From Clostridiales bacterium CHKCI001 (GTDB lineage Bacteria > Bacillota > Clostridia > Lachnospirales > Lachnospiraceae): DNA of 64,000 nucleotides. The DNA lies in the NCBI GenBank assembly GCA_900045905.1, contig FCNS01000031.1:1-64000 (forward strand). Reading direction: 5' to 3'. A program made the translations under genes and the position numbers. Positions 51,905 through 61,990 of the stretch are shown one piece after another. Position 1 is the first letter of the stretch, and every line of letters begins with the position of its first letter. The notes under the pieces were generated by a model. The model ran no database searches, was not told the origin of the DNA, and worked only from the letters and a program-made list of their open reading frames with translations.

Positions 51905-54112
51905 TTGTATGCAAATGTGATTGTGGATATTACACATGAACAATTAGATCGAGTATTTCAGTACCTGATTCCCTCTTCCATGCATGTGGAGGCAGGGAGT
52001 CAGGTTTTAGTACCATTTGGGAGAGGAAACCGAAAAATTAGAGGATATGTAATTGAATGTACGAAGCAGGCAGAATGGGATCCGACAAAGATAAAAGAAA
52101 TCTTAGAAGTTTATCCGCTTCAAAGGACAGTAGAGACTCAGTTGATTCAATTGGCGGCATGGATGAAACGCTGTTATGGTTCCACAATGATTCAGGCATT
52201 GAAAACAGTATTGCCAATGCAAAAAACAGTCAAGCCAATTGAGAAAAAATATTATGTACTAAATCGAAAAGAAGATGCGCTGGCTGCCTTGGAAGAAGCC
52301 AAACGGAAAAGATGGAAGGCTCGTGTTCGTCTTTTAGAAGCATTATTGGAATCCGAATTACTTCCTGCTGATTTAGCTCTCCAGCGGCTCAATGTCACAT
52401 CGGTAGTGGCAAAGCCATTGGAAGCGAAAGGAATCCTTTCTATTGTAACGGAAACCACCTATCGAAATCCGCTGCATTCGATTTCGTTGGAACAGAAAAA
52501 AATACAATTAAATGAAGACCAAAGCAAAATTGTGTCTTCCATTTGTAATGCATTTGACCGAGGAGAACGGACGCCGTCCTATATTCATGGAATTACTGGA
52601 AGTGGAAAGACGGAAGTGTATATGGAAATCATTGCGCATGTATTAAATCAAAACCGTCAAGTAATTGTGTTGATTCCAGAAATTGCACTTACTTATCAGA
52701 CTGTTATGCGTTTTTATCGAAGGTTTGGCAACCAGATATCGATTCTGAATTCAAGGCTTTCTCCAGGAGAACGATTTGATCAAATGGAACGAGCGAGAAA
52801 AGGAGAAATTAATGTTATGATTGGTCCCCGTTCTGCATTATTTACTCCATTTGCAAGACTTGGACTCATCGTTATAGATGAAGAACATGAAGCAGCCTAT
52901 AAAAGCGAGTATTCACCCAAATATCATGCAAGGGAAACTGCAATCGAACGAGCACGTCTTTGTGATGGAATGGTTATAATGGGATCTGCAACACCATCGG
53001 TAGAAGCTTATTATAAAGCACAGATGGGCAGTTATCGGCTTTATCGGTTAAAGAAACGAGCGATAGACAAAAGCCATTTAGCAGACGTATCAATTGTCGA
53101 TTTACGGGAAGAATTAAAACAGGGAAATCGCTCGATTTTTAGCAGACAATTAAAAGAAATGATCAAAGAACGTTTGGAAAAAAAGGAACAAATCCTATTG
53201 TTTTTAAATCGGAGGGGATATTCGGGATTTGTTTCCTGCCGTTCTTGTGGAAAATCCATTGGATGTCCCCATTGTGACGTATCGTTGACGGCACATAGAA
53301 ATGGAACGTTAGTTTGTCATTATTGTGGATATTCCATTCCAATGCCTCAGAAATGTCCATTTTGTGGTTCTCCCTATATTGCAGGATTTGGACTTGGAAC
53401 ACAAAAAGTGGAAGCATTGGCGGCACAAGAATTTCCAAATGCGAAACTATTGCGTATGGATCTGGACACTACTTCCAAAAAAAATGGGCATCAAGAAATT
53501 TTAGAACAATTTGCCAGTGGAGAAGCCGATATTTTAATTGGAACCCAGATGATTGTGAAAGGACATGATTTTCCAAATGTAACATTAGTTGGAATCTTAG
53601 CAGCTGATTTGTCGCTTTATTCGGGAGATTATCGAAGTGCGGAGCGTACGTTTCAGCTGTTAACACAGGCGGCAGGACGAGCAGGACGAGGAAAGAAACC
53701 AGGAAATGTAATTATTCAAACCTATAGTCCAACTCATTATAGTATTTTGACTGCGAAAGAGCAAGATTATGAGCAATTTTATGAGCAAGAAATGACCTAT
53801 CGAACTATGCTTCAATATCCGCCCAAAGGTTATATGATGGAGCTGTTAATCACTTCAGATAATGAAATAGAAGCAGAAAATACAATTCATGGTTATGCAG
53901 CATTGATTCAAAACGAATATAATGGTACAATAAAGGTAATCGGTCCTACAAACGCTCTCGTTGGAAAAATTAAAGATACGTATCGGAAAGTATTGTATCT
54001 AAAATCTTTAAAGGAAGCATTACTTATTGAAGCAAAAGATAGGATCGAACAGCACTATCATCGAAGTTTTCCAAATGGCAAGCTTCGGATTCAGTTTGAT
54101 TTTTATCAATAG
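51905..54112 (+). CDS. priA: Primosomal protein N' (PriA helicase)
   Basis: This 735-residue superfamily 2 helicase reloads replication forks. It has an N-terminal DNA-binding domain, GITGSGKTEVYM (Walker A), DEEHEAAYK (DEEH box), a zinc-binding set of eight cysteines (CRSCGKSIGCPHC, CHYCGYSIPMPQKCPFCG), and GTQMIVKGHDFPNV, AGRAGRG. The start is TTG 51905, eight bases after AAGGAG. It is in the murF-priA-def-fmt order. Confidence 0.95.
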   Translation: MYANVIVDITHEQLDRVFQYLIPSSMHVEAGSQVLVPFGRGNRKIRGYVIECTKQAEWDPTKIKEILEVYPLQRTVETQLIQLAAWMKRCYGSTMIQALKTVLPMQKTVKPIEKKYYVLNRKEDALAALEEAKRKRWKARVRLLEALLESELLPADLALQRLNVTSVVAKPLEAKGILSIVTETTYRNPLHSISLEQKKIQLNEDQSKIVSSICNAFDRGERTPSYIHGITGSGKTEVYMEIIAHVLNQNRQVIVLIPEIALTYQTVMRFYRRFGNQISILNSRLSPGERFDQMERARKGEINVMIGPRSALFTPFARLGLIVIDEEHEAAYKSEYSPKYHARETAIERARLCDGMVIMGSATPSVEAYYKAQMGSYRLYRLKKRAIDKSHLADVSIVDLREELKQGNRSIFSRQLKEMIKERLEKKEQILLFLNRRGYSGFVSCRSCGKSIGCPHCDVSLTAHRNGTLVCHYCGYSIPMPQKCPFCGSPYIAGFGLGTQKVEALAAQEFPNAKLLRMDLDTTSKKNGHQEILEQFASGEADILIGTQMIVKGHDFPNVTLVGILAADLSLYSGDYRSAERTFQLLTQAAGRAGRGKKPGNVIIQTYSPTHYSILTAKEQDYEQFYEQEMTYRTMLQYPPKGYMMELLITSDNEIEAENTIHGYAALIQNEYNGTIKVIGPTNALVGKIKDTYRKVLYLKSLKEALLIEAKDRIEQHYHRSFPNGKLRIQFDFYQ

Positions 54113-54130
54113 GAATAATTGGAGGATACT

Positions 54131-54622
54131 ATGGGAATTAGAAACTTAAGAACAATGGGCGATGAATGCCTAAGAAAAAAATGCAAGGAAATAAAAATTA
54201 TTAGTCCAAGAATTCGACTTCTGGCAGAAGATATGTTAGATACGATGTATGCAGCAAATGGAGTTGGATTAGCAGCGCCACAAGTTGGCATACTAAAACG
54301 AATGGTTGTAATTGATGTAGATGGAGAACATCCATATGTATTGATTAATCCAGAAATTTTAGAGATGAGTGGAGAACAGACAGGGTATGAGGGATGCTTA
54401 AGTGTTCCAGGGAAGAGCGGAATTGTGACACGCCCAAATTATGCGAAAGTTCGTGCAACTGGCTTGGATGGAAAGGAATTTATCTTAGAAGGAGAAGAAT
54501 TACTAGCTAGAGCGATCTGTCATGAATGCGATCATTTGGATGGTATTATTTATGTGGACAAAGTAGAAGGGGATTTGATTGATAACGAAGAACTAGAAAG
54601 AATGGAAATGGAAGAAGAATAG
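54131..54622 (+). CDS. def: Peptide deformylase
   Basis: This 163-residue metalloenzyme removes the N-formyl group from nascent proteins. Motifs 1-3 are [17 protein letters not shown] and HECDH. ATG 54131 follows GGAGG. fmt, which works in the reverse direction on initiator tRNA, starts 17 bases downstream. Confidence 0.96.
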   Translation: MGIRNLRTMGDECLRKKCKEIKIISPRIRLLAEDMLDTMYAANGVGLAAPQVGILKRMVVIDVDGEHPYVLINPEILEMSGEQTGYEGCLSVPGKSGIVTRPNYAKVRATGLDGKEFILEGEELLARAICHECDHLDGIIYVDKVEGDLIDNEELERMEMEEE

Positions 54623-54639
54623 AAAAAGAGGAGGACGAC

Positions 54640-55590
54640 ATGCGTATTATTTATATGGGAACTCCAGACTTTGCTGTTCCAACATTGGAGACATTGATTC
54701 AAAGTAAACATGAAGTAATTGCAGTCATTACACAGCCAGATAAACCAAAGGGACGAGGAAAGGCAATGCAGTTTCCTCCAGTTAAGAACAAGGCATTGGA
54801 GTATGGAATTCCAGTTTATCAGCCAGTCAAAGTAAGAGACCCTTCCTTTATTGAACAGATGAAAGAATGGGAACCAGATGCGATTGTAGTGGCAGCGTTT
54901 GGACAGATTCTTCCAAAGGCGGTATTGGATTTGCCTCGCTATGGATGTATTAATGTACATGCTTCCCTACTTCCGAAGTATCGTGGAGCAGCTCCGATTC
55001 AATGGGCAATTATAAACGGAGAGAAGGAAACAGGAATTACAACCATGTTTATGGACGTAGGACTGGATACAGGAGATATGCTGAAAAAGGCGGTTATTCC
55101 AATTGAAGCAAAAGAAACAGGAGAAAGTCTTCATGATAAACTAGCCGCATTAGGCGGACCATTAATTTTAGAAACATTGGAAGAACTAGAAAATGGAACG
55201 GCAGTGCGGACAAAACAGGACGACGCACAAAGCTGTTATGCCAAGATGCTGACAAAATCACTGGGAAATATTGATTGGAGTCAGTCAGCCGTGCAGATTG
55301 AACGACTGATCCGTGGATTAAATGCATGGCCAAGTGCCTATACGAAGTGGGAGGATAAAACACTAAAAATATGGGCAGCAGATGTAATCGATGGCAATAA
55401 AGAAGGAGCTGTTGCTGGTGAAGTTGTGGAAAGACAGAAGAAAGCATTGATTGTTCAGACAGGAGAAGGACGACTTTCTTTAAAAGAAGTGCAGCTTCAG
55501 GGAAAAAAGAGGATGGAAATTGATGTATTTTTAAGAGGATATCCGATCATGGAGGGGACAGTTTTTCATCAAGTAGAAGAAAAAGAATAA
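54640..55590 (+). CDS. fmt: Methionyl-tRNA formyltransferase
   Basis: This 316-residue enzyme formylates Met-tRNA using 10-formyl-THF. It begins MRIIYMGTPDFAVPTLETL and has NVHASLLPKYRGAAPIQWAI (catalytic His and formyl-THF loop). The C-terminal domain is complete. GAGGAGG precedes the ATG. def-fmt pairing is standard. Confidence 0.96.
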   Translation: MRIIYMGTPDFAVPTLETLIQSKHEVIAVITQPDKPKGRGKAMQFPPVKNKALEYGIPVYQPVKVRDPSFIEQMKEWEPDAIVVAAFGQILPKAVLDLPRYGCINVHASLLPKYRGAAPIQWAIINGEKETGITTMFMDVGLDTGDMLKKAVIPIEAKETGESLHDKLAALGGPLILETLEELENGTAVRTKQDDAQSCYAKMLTKSLGNIDWSQSAVQIERLIRGLNAWPSAYTKWEDKTLKIWAADVIDGNKEGAVAGEVVERQKKALIVQTGEGRLSLKEVQLQGKKRMEIDVFLRGYPIMEGTVFHQVEEKE

Positions 55591-55621
55591 GGAACCAAAA
55601 TAGAAAGGATTGGTATAATCT

Positions 55622-56350
55622 ATGATAAATGCTTATATGTATTCTCCCTTTATGATGTATTGGGATTGGACTTATATTTTTGTTATTATTGCTGCTGTAA
55701 TTTCTGCCATTGCATCTATGAAAGTAAATACAACATTTTCTCGTTATTCTAGTGTACGTGCAATGAGCGGAATGACTGGAGCAGAAGCAGCACAGCGTAT
55801 TTTGCGTTCTCAAGGTATTATGGATGTGCAAGTGCGCCATGTATCTGGAAATTTGACTGATCATTATGATCCACGTTCTAAAATACTAAATCTATCGGAT
55901 AGTGTCTATGGATCGACGTCAGTAGCAGCAATTGGTGTAGCGGCACATGAATGCGGTCATGCTGTTCAGCATCAAGTGGGATATGCACCATTAAATATTC
56001 GTTCTACCCTAGTTCCGATTGCCAACTTTGGGCAAACGATTAGCTGGCCATTGATTCTAATTGGATTTTTGTTGAATGGAAGTGTAAGCCAAATGTTTTT
56101 ATATGCAGGTGTGATTTTGTTTTCTGCGGCTGTTTTATTTCAGCTTGTCACACTTCCAGTTGAATTTAATGCATCGAGCAGAGCACTTCGCCTGCTTCAA
56201 GATAATGGAATCTTGGCATCCGATGAGATTGGAAAAACGAGAAAAGTATTATCCGCAGCAGCATTAACTTATGTTGCAGGAGCAATCGGAGCAATTTTAC
56301 AACTGTTACGTCTGCTGATTCTGATAGGAGGAAGACGACGGGATGATTAA
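55622..56350 (+). CDS. Zinc metallopeptidase, YugP family
   Basis: This 242-residue membrane protein has AAHECGHAVQHQ (zinc site, about 102-113), an N-terminal helix and two to three C-terminal helices. It matches the neutral zinc metallopeptidases (YugP, DUF2268-like) often found between fmt and rsmB in Clostridia. Substrate unknown. Its last eight bases overlap rsmB. Confidence 0.87.
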   Translation: MINAYMYSPFMMYWDWTYIFVIIAAVISAIASMKVNTTFSRYSSVRAMSGMTGAEAAQRILRSQGIMDVQVRHVSGNLTDHYDPRSKILNLSDSVYGSTSVAAIGVAAHECGHAVQHQVGYAPLNIRSTLVPIANFGQTISWPLILIGFLLNGSVSQMFLYAGVILFSAAVLFQLVTLPVEFNASSRALRLLQDNGILASDEIGKTRKVLSAAALTYVAGAIGAILQLLRLLILIGGRRRDD

Positions 56351-57680
56351 TGGACGAGAAGTAGTTCTGGATATTTTGCTCGAAGTTTTGGAAAAGCAGG
56401 CATTCAGTCATGTTGTAATACGACAGGCATTAGAAAAATATGGATATTTAAGTAAACAGGAACGTGCATTTATTTCCCGTTTGGCACAGGGATGTGTGGA
56501 ACGAAAAATAGAATTAGATGCCAGAATCAATCAGGTATCTTCGGTTAAAGTCCAAAAAATGAAACCAGTCATTCGCAATATTTTGCGGATGACGGCATAT
56601 CAGTTAGAGTATATGGATCAAATACCCGATCGTGCAGCATGTGATGAGGCAGTTCGGCTTGCAGTAAAACGAGGATTCTCAGGTTTAAAAGGATTTGTAA
56701 ACGGAGTATGCCGTGGTATGATTCGGAATGGTGCAGCATTTGAGCAGGTGAAACAGGAGAGTCTTTCAATTCAGTATTCCATGCCAGAATGGCTGATTGC
56801 CGATTGGATGAGATGGTTTCCCGAAGAAACCGTTATGCAAATGTTAGAGGGATTTTACAAAGAACGTTCAATTTCTGTGCGGTGTAATACAAGTAAACAG
56901 AGCAAAGCGCAGATTATAGATTCATTAAAACAAGATGGAGTTGAAGTAACGCAAGCAGCTTATGTAGAAGATGCGATTCTTTTAAATCATTATGATCGAT
57001 TGGACTATCTGGAAGCGTTTCGCAATGGATGGATTCAAGTGCAGGATATTAGTTCCATGTTAGTTGGATTGGCAGCATGTCCAAAGGAAGGCAATTATTG
57101 TATGGATGTATGTGCAGCACCAGGAGGAAAGACGATTCATCTGGCAGATCAAATGAACAATACGGGTGTTGTGGACTGCCGTGATGTCAGTATGGAAAAA
57201 GTGATGAAAATTCAAGAAAATAAGTTACGCTGCGGATTTTCTAACATTGTACCAACGGTTGCAGATGCAACGAAATTAGATTTGAATTCGATTGAAAAGG
57301 CCGATATCCTAATTGCTGATTTGCCTTGCTCAGGTCTTGGCATTCTTGGAAAAAAAGCGGATATTAAGTATCAAATGACACCAGAACAGATGGAAGAGCT
57401 GGCAAAGCTGCAAAGACAGATTCTTTCCGTTGTACAGCAGTATGTAAAATTAGATGGAACATTGATTTATAGTACCTGCACGATTAATCCGAAGGAGAAT
57501 ATTGAAAATGTTCGCTGGTTTTTGGAACATTATCCCTATGAGTTAGTCAGCTTAGATGATTGTTTTCCTCTAGAACTGCATAGCGAAACGACAAAAGAGG
57601 GATGGATTCAGCTGTTGCCTGGAATACATGATTGCGATGGATTTTTTATAGCAAAGATGAAGAAAGTAGGGAAATCATAA
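56343..57680 (+). CDS. rsmB: 16S rRNA (cytosine-967-C5)-methyltransferase RsmB
   Basis: This 445-residue enzyme has an N-terminal NusB-like domain (to about 140) and a C-terminal SAM methyltransferase with DVCAAPGGKTIHLA (SAM loop), DLPCSGLG (catalytic Cys) and YSTCTINPKEN (second Cys). It starts in the end of the peptidase gene. rlmN begins on the base after its stop. Confidence 0.95.
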   Translation: MINGREVVLDILLEVLEKQAFSHVVIRQALEKYGYLSKQERAFISRLAQGCVERKIELDARINQVSSVKVQKMKPVIRNILRMTAYQLEYMDQIPDRAACDEAVRLAVKRGFSGLKGFVNGVCRGMIRNGAAFEQVKQESLSIQYSMPEWLIADWMRWFPEETVMQMLEGFYKERSISVRCNTSKQSKAQIIDSLKQDGVEVTQAAYVEDAILLNHYDRLDYLEAFRNGWIQVQDISSMLVGLAACPKEGNYCMDVCAAPGGKTIHLADQMNNTGVVDCRDVSMEKVMKIQENKLRCGFSNIVPTVADATKLDLNSIEKADILIADLPCSGLGILGKKADIKYQMTPEQMEELAKLQRQILSVVQQYVKLDGTLIYSTCTINPKENIENVRWFLEHYPYELVSLDDCFPLELHSETTKEGWIQLLPGIHDCDGFFIAKMKKVGKS

Positions 57681-58781
57681 ATGGAGCAGAAAATAGATAT
57701 AAAATCTATGTCATTGCAGCAGCTGACGGATCAGTTGATTCAGATGGGAGAAAAAAAATTCCGTGCTGCTCAGATTTATAGCTGGATACATCAAAAATTA
57801 GTGACCAATTTTGACGAGATGACAAATATTTCTAAAAACACACGTACCATGCTGAAGGAACAGTTTGAGTTGGTTTGCTTAAAGCAAGTAGCCTGTAAGA
57901 TTTCTTCCATTGATGGAACGAGAAAATATCTATTTGGACTATCCGATGGGCATGTAATTGAATCGGTACTAATGCGATATCATCATGGAAATTCTGTCTG
58001 TATTTCTTCACAAGTTGGGTGTCGAATGGGATGTCGGTTCTGTGCATCCACACTGGATGGACTGTCTAGAAATCTTAGACCATCGGAAATGTTGGATCAG
58101 ATTTATCGAATCCAGCAGGATATTGGAGAGAGGATTTCCAATGTTGTAGTGATGGGATCGGGAGAACCTTTGGATAATTATGAAAACTTGATTTCTTTTC
58201 TTCGTCTGTTGACGGATGCCAATGGGCTTGGAATTAGTCAGAGAAATATAACGGTTTCTACTTGTGGACTTGTTCCGGAAATGTATCGATTTGCAGAGGA
58301 AAATTTGCAGATTACGCTTGCATTGTCGCTGCATGCATCCAATAATGAAGTAAGAAAAACATTAATGCCAATTGCAAATCGCTATGCACTTACGGAAGTA
58401 TTAAAAGCATGTGACAATTATTTTGAAAAGACAGGACGCAGAATTACATTTGAATATAGCCTTGTAAAGGGAGTAAATGATGGACAAAAGCAAGCGGATG
58501 AGTTAGCAGAGTTGATTGGAAATCGAAATTGTCATATTAATTTGATTCCAGTAAATCCAATTAAAGAACGCGATTTCGTACAAACGGACGCAAAAAATGT
58601 AAATAATTTTAAAAAATTACTTGAAAAAAAACGAATAAATGTTACTATAAGAAGGGAAATGGGTCGAGATATTGACGGAGCATGTGGCCAGCTTCGTAAA
58701 CGTTATATGGATCAGTTAAAGGAGGAAAATAGGGATGGAGGCATATGCACAGACAGATGTAGGAAAGATGCGTCTGATTAA
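57681..58781 (+). CDS. rlmN: Dual-specificity RNA methyltransferase RlmN
   Basis: This 366-residue radical-SAM enzyme methylates A2503 of 23S rRNA and A37 of some tRNAs. The radical SAM cysteines are CRMGCRFC, with VVMGSGEPLDNY and the C-terminal methyl-carrying Cys region GRDIDGACGQL. ATG 57681 is immediately after the rsmB stop. Its C-terminus runs 47 bases into prpC. Confidence 0.95.
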   Translation: MEQKIDIKSMSLQQLTDQLIQMGEKKFRAAQIYSWIHQKLVTNFDEMTNISKNTRTMLKEQFELVCLKQVACKISSIDGTRKYLFGLSDGHVIESVLMRYHHGNSVCISSQVGCRMGCRFCASTLDGLSRNLRPSEMLDQIYRIQQDIGERISNVVVMGSGEPLDNYENLISFLRLLTDANGLGISQRNITVSTCGLVPEMYRFAEENLQITLALSLHASNNEVRKTLMPIANRYALTEVLKACDNYFEKTGRRITFEYSLVKGVNDGQKQADELAELIGNRNCHINLIPVNPIKERDFVQTDAKNVNNFKKLLEKKRINVTIRREMGRDIDGACGQLRKRYMDQLKEENRDGGICTDRCRKDASD

Positions 58782-59460
58782 TCAGGACTATATATTTTAT
58801 TCCATTATGCCCGTAGGCAATCTTCAGAATTTATTTGTAGTGGCAGATGGAATGGGAGGACACAACGCAGGTGAATATGCATCATGGTATACCGTGGAAA
58901 CATTGGTACAGCTGATCCGTGAATCAAAAGAACAAAACCTTTATGAGATACTTGCTCAATCGATTCAGGAAGTAAATCAACGATTAATCCGAAAATCGTA
59001 TGAGGAAGATCGACTGAGAGGAATGGGCACAACATTAACATTAGCTACGGTAGCAGACCGAACCCTATATGTAGTAAATATTGGGGATAGCAGAACCTAT
59101 TTGATTAATGAACAAGAGATTCGCCAAATTTCACAAGATCATTCACTTGTGGAAGAGATGGTGAGAGAAGGAATTTTTGAACGTGGTTCAGAACAATATC
59201 AGTTAAAGAAAAACATTATTACAAAAGCAATTGGTGTAGAGCTTGCATTAAGACCTGACTTTTTTGAGGTCGAGTTAAAGGAAAACGAACATTTGCTGCT
59301 CTGTTCGGATGGTCTCACAAACATGGTAGAAGACTCTGAAATTTGGAAAATTGTGGAACAGCCCATTTATATTGAGGAACGAGTACATCAATTGATTGAA
59401 ATGGCAAATACAAATGGTGGTAAGGATAATATTGCAATTGTTCTTGCAGACCTGGATTAA
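58735..59460 (+). CDS. prpC: PP2C-type serine/threonine phosphatase (PrpC/Stp)
   Basis: This 241-residue metal-dependent phosphatase reverses PrkC phosphorylation. Motifs are VADGMGGHNAGEYAS, NIGDSRTYLI and LLCSDGLTNMV, with metal-binding Asp residues present (NGGKDNIAIV near the end). It starts 47 bases before the rlmN stop, behind AAAGGAGG, and prkC follows at once, the standard pair. Confidence 0.95.
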   Translation: MEAYAQTDVGKMRLINQDYIFYSIMPVGNLQNLFVVADGMGGHNAGEYASWYTVETLVQLIRESKEQNLYEILAQSIQEVNQRLIRKSYEEDRLRGMGTTLTLATVADRTLYVVNIGDSRTYLINEQEIRQISQDHSLVEEMVREGIFERGSEQYQLKKNIITKAIGVELALRPDFFEVELKENEHLLLCSDGLTNMVEDSEIWKIVEQPIYIEERVHQLIEMANTNGGKDNIAIVLADLD

Positions 59461-59472
59461 GGAGTGGCGAAT

Positions 59473-61914
59473 ATGTTGCGTATAGGAATGTTTCTGGCAG
59501 ATAGATATGAAATTGTAGAAATGCTTGGCGCAGGTGGAATGGCGGAGGTTTACCGCGCTAAATGTCATAAACTGAATCGTTTTGTGGCATTAAAAGTTTT
59601 GAAACCAGAATTTGCTGCGGATAAAGTCTTTGTGACAAAATTTCGGATGGAGGCTCGTTCTGTAGCTTGTTTGACACATAACAATATTGTTGGAGTATAT
59701 GATGTAGGAGAAGATAGGGGAATTCACTTCATTGTAATGGAATTTGTAGATGGAATTACACTGAAGGATTATATATCGAGAAAGGGCAAACTAACGACAA
59801 AAGAGACAATTGGTATCTCTCTTCAGGTTGCACAGGGGTTGGCAGCAGCTCATGCGAATCATATTATACATAGAGATGTGAAACCGCAAAATATTATGAT
59901 CTCTAGAGAGGGAAAGGTAAAAGTAACGGACTTTGGAATTGCACGTGCAATTACCGATGAAACGACGAATATGTACACAGCGATGGGATCCGTTCACTAT
60001 ATTTCTCCAGAGCAAGCAAGAGGCGGTTACTGTGATGAAAGAAGTGATATTTATTCTCTTGGTATTACAATGTATGAAATGGTCACAGGAAGGGTACCAT
60101 TTGAGGGAGACAATACCGTTTCTGTGGCGGTGGCTCATATTAATGATGCATTGATACCGCCAAGTTATTATACTCCGTCCATACCAGTCGCTTTGGAACA
60201 GATTATTTTTAAATGTACTCAAAAGAAACCTGAAAGAAGATACTTAACTTGTTCCGAGTTAATTGGAGATTTAAGAAAAGCAATCTCTATGCCAGAAAGA
60301 AACTTTGTAGAAAATGTACCAGAATCATATAAGGGCGACACGATTATGATTACAGATGGAGATGTTAATCGAATTCGTCGCAACAGTACCGATCAAGTAT
60401 TAGAACAGGAAGAAAATCCATACAGTGAGCAAGAAGCGGATACCTATATAGAAGATTCCATGGAAGAAGATCGGAAATATGCAATAAAGAGAGAAGCAGA
60501 AGATAACAACGAAATTGAGCAGACGCTGTTTGATAAAGTGATTTTTTGGGTCGGTATTACCTTTGCGGTTATATTATTAGTTTTGTTAATTTATATTGTT
60601 GGTACACTTGCAGGATGGTTTGGCAATATGACTGTTATTTCCAACCGATCTACAGAAACAAATCAAGAAGAATCATTAAATCAGAAACAAACAGTAATGC
60701 CAAATGTACTTGGAAAAACGAGGGAAGAGGCAGAGGAACTGTTAAAAGAAAATGGATTAGAATGTTCGATCCAAGAGCAAAGACAATATTCGGAAGAGTA
60801 TCCAGAGGATACAATTTGCAAACAAGAATTTAAAGAGGGAACCGTTGTTAACAAAAATACGCGGGTGAAATTAGTTCTAAGTCTCGGCAATAAAAAATAC
60901 CAGATTAGTGATAAACTAATTGGAATGACGAGAAAAGAATTAGAAGAAGAATTAGAAGAATATGAGATAGATATTGAGTATGAATATGAAGAAGATTCCG
61001 ATGCTGAGCCAGGTACGGTTATTAATCTAGATCCAAACTCAGGAGAGTTAAAATCAGGAGATAAATTAAAAGTTTATCTTGCAAAGGAACCAGATGAAGT
61101 AACCATTCCAGATGTAACAGGAAAAACAAAGGAAAAAGCAGAAGAGGCATTAGAAAAAGTAGGATTGAAGTTAGGAGCTGTGACGGAAGAATACAGTAAT
61201 ACAGTTGATAATGGATTGGTTTGCGATCAAAGTCCAAATGCAAATACAAAAGCAGAAGAAGGAACAGAAGTAGATATTGTAATTAGTAAGGGAGCAAATA
61301 CAACTGCACAAGAAATCATAGTGCCAAGAGTAATTTTCTTGACACAAGAAGAGGCAGTGCGCAGATTGAAAGAGTTAGGTCTTAAAGTCGTTGTAGAAGA
61401 AAAGGCAGATCGCTGGGTACAAAAAGGATATGTTATTGATCAAGATCCAGCAGAAGGTGCTACTTTGAGAGAGGGAAGTACCATCACAATTGAAGTCAGC
61501 AGTGGCACTTCTGACATAGATACTTCAACCGAACCGTCTACATCAGAGAGTATAACATCCTCAGAAGTACCTACACCGTCTTCTTCCACAACGCCGTCTT
61601 CCTCTGTTACACCATCTAGCGTATCTCCTGAGAGTATGATTCTTACGAATGATTTTTATTCGATGAATCAGGCTCAGATTACAGCCAAATTACAGGAGAT
61701 AGGAGTTGGAGGTGTGATTGAAATGCAATTTTATAACACAGTTCCAGCTGGCCGGGTAGCTTGTATTTATCGAGGCAACCAAGAGTTAAGACCAGGTGCA
61801 GTATTTACTCGTGGTGAGACAGTGCGTGTCATTATTAGTGGAGGTCCAGAACCAGCGAATTGGGATGATGTGAAAGAATCTACGACACAGACTATACCAG
61901 CTCCTGCGAACTGA
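59473..61914 (+). CDS. prkC: PASTA-domain serine/threonine kinase PrkC (Stk)
   Basis: This 813-residue membrane kinase senses wall fragments. The kinase domain has GAGGMAEVY, HRDVKPQN, DFG and the activation loop to SPEQARG; a membrane helix lies at about 360-380. Four PASTA repeats follow (about 410-680), then a Ser/Thr/Pro-rich linker (about 680-720) and a fifth divergent PASTA-like unit. ATG 59473 follows AAGGAG; GTG 59464 overlaps that site. It pairs with prpC and precedes rsgA. Confidence 0.93.
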   Translation: MLRIGMFLADRYEIVEMLGAGGMAEVYRAKCHKLNRFVALKVLKPEFAADKVFVTKFRMEARSVACLTHNNIVGVYDVGEDRGIHFIVMEFVDGITLKDYISRKGKLTTKETIGISLQVAQGLAAAHANHIIHRDVKPQNIMISREGKVKVTDFGIARAITDETTNMYTAMGSVHYISPEQARGGYCDERSDIYSLGITMYEMVTGRVPFEGDNTVSVAVAHINDALIPPSYYTPSIPVALEQIIFKCTQKKPERRYLTCSELIGDLRKAISMPERNFVENVPESYKGDTIMITDGDVNRIRRNSTDQVLEQEENPYSEQEADTYIEDSMEEDRKYAIKREAEDNNEIEQTLFDKVIFWVGITFAVILLVLLIYIVGTLAGWFGNMTVISNRSTETNQEESLNQKQTVMPNVLGKTREEAEELLKENGLECSIQEQRQYSEEYPEDTICKQEFKEGTVVNKNTRVKLVLSLGNKKYQISDKLIGMTRKELEEELEEYEIDIEYEYEEDSDAEPGTVINLDPNSGELKSGDKLKVYLAKEPDEVTIPDVTGKTKEKAEEALEKVGLKLGAVTEEYSNTVDNGLVCDQSPNANTKAEEGTEVDIVISKGANTTAQEIIVPRVIFLTQEEAVRRLKELGLKVVVEEKADRWVQKGYVIDQDPAEGATLREGSTITIEVSSGTSDIDTSTEPSTSESITSSEVPTPSSSTTPSSSVTPSSVSPESMILTNDFYSMNQAQITAKLQEIGVGGVIEMQFYNTVPAGRVACIYRGNQELRPGAVFTRGETVRVIISGGPEPANWDDVKESTTQTIPAPAN

Positions 61915-61933
61915 GTAAAACCATTTCCACACT

Positions 61934-61969
61934 GAAAAGGGGTTGTTGCGGATGCGATGACTCCTTTTC
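61934..61969 (+). terminator. Weak terminator-like hairpin between prkC and rsgA
   Basis: GAAAAGGGGT (61934-61943) pairs with ACTCCTTTTC with one G-U pair; no long T-run follows. Confidence 0.4.
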
Positions 61970-61990
61970 CTAATCATGAATGGAGGATAT

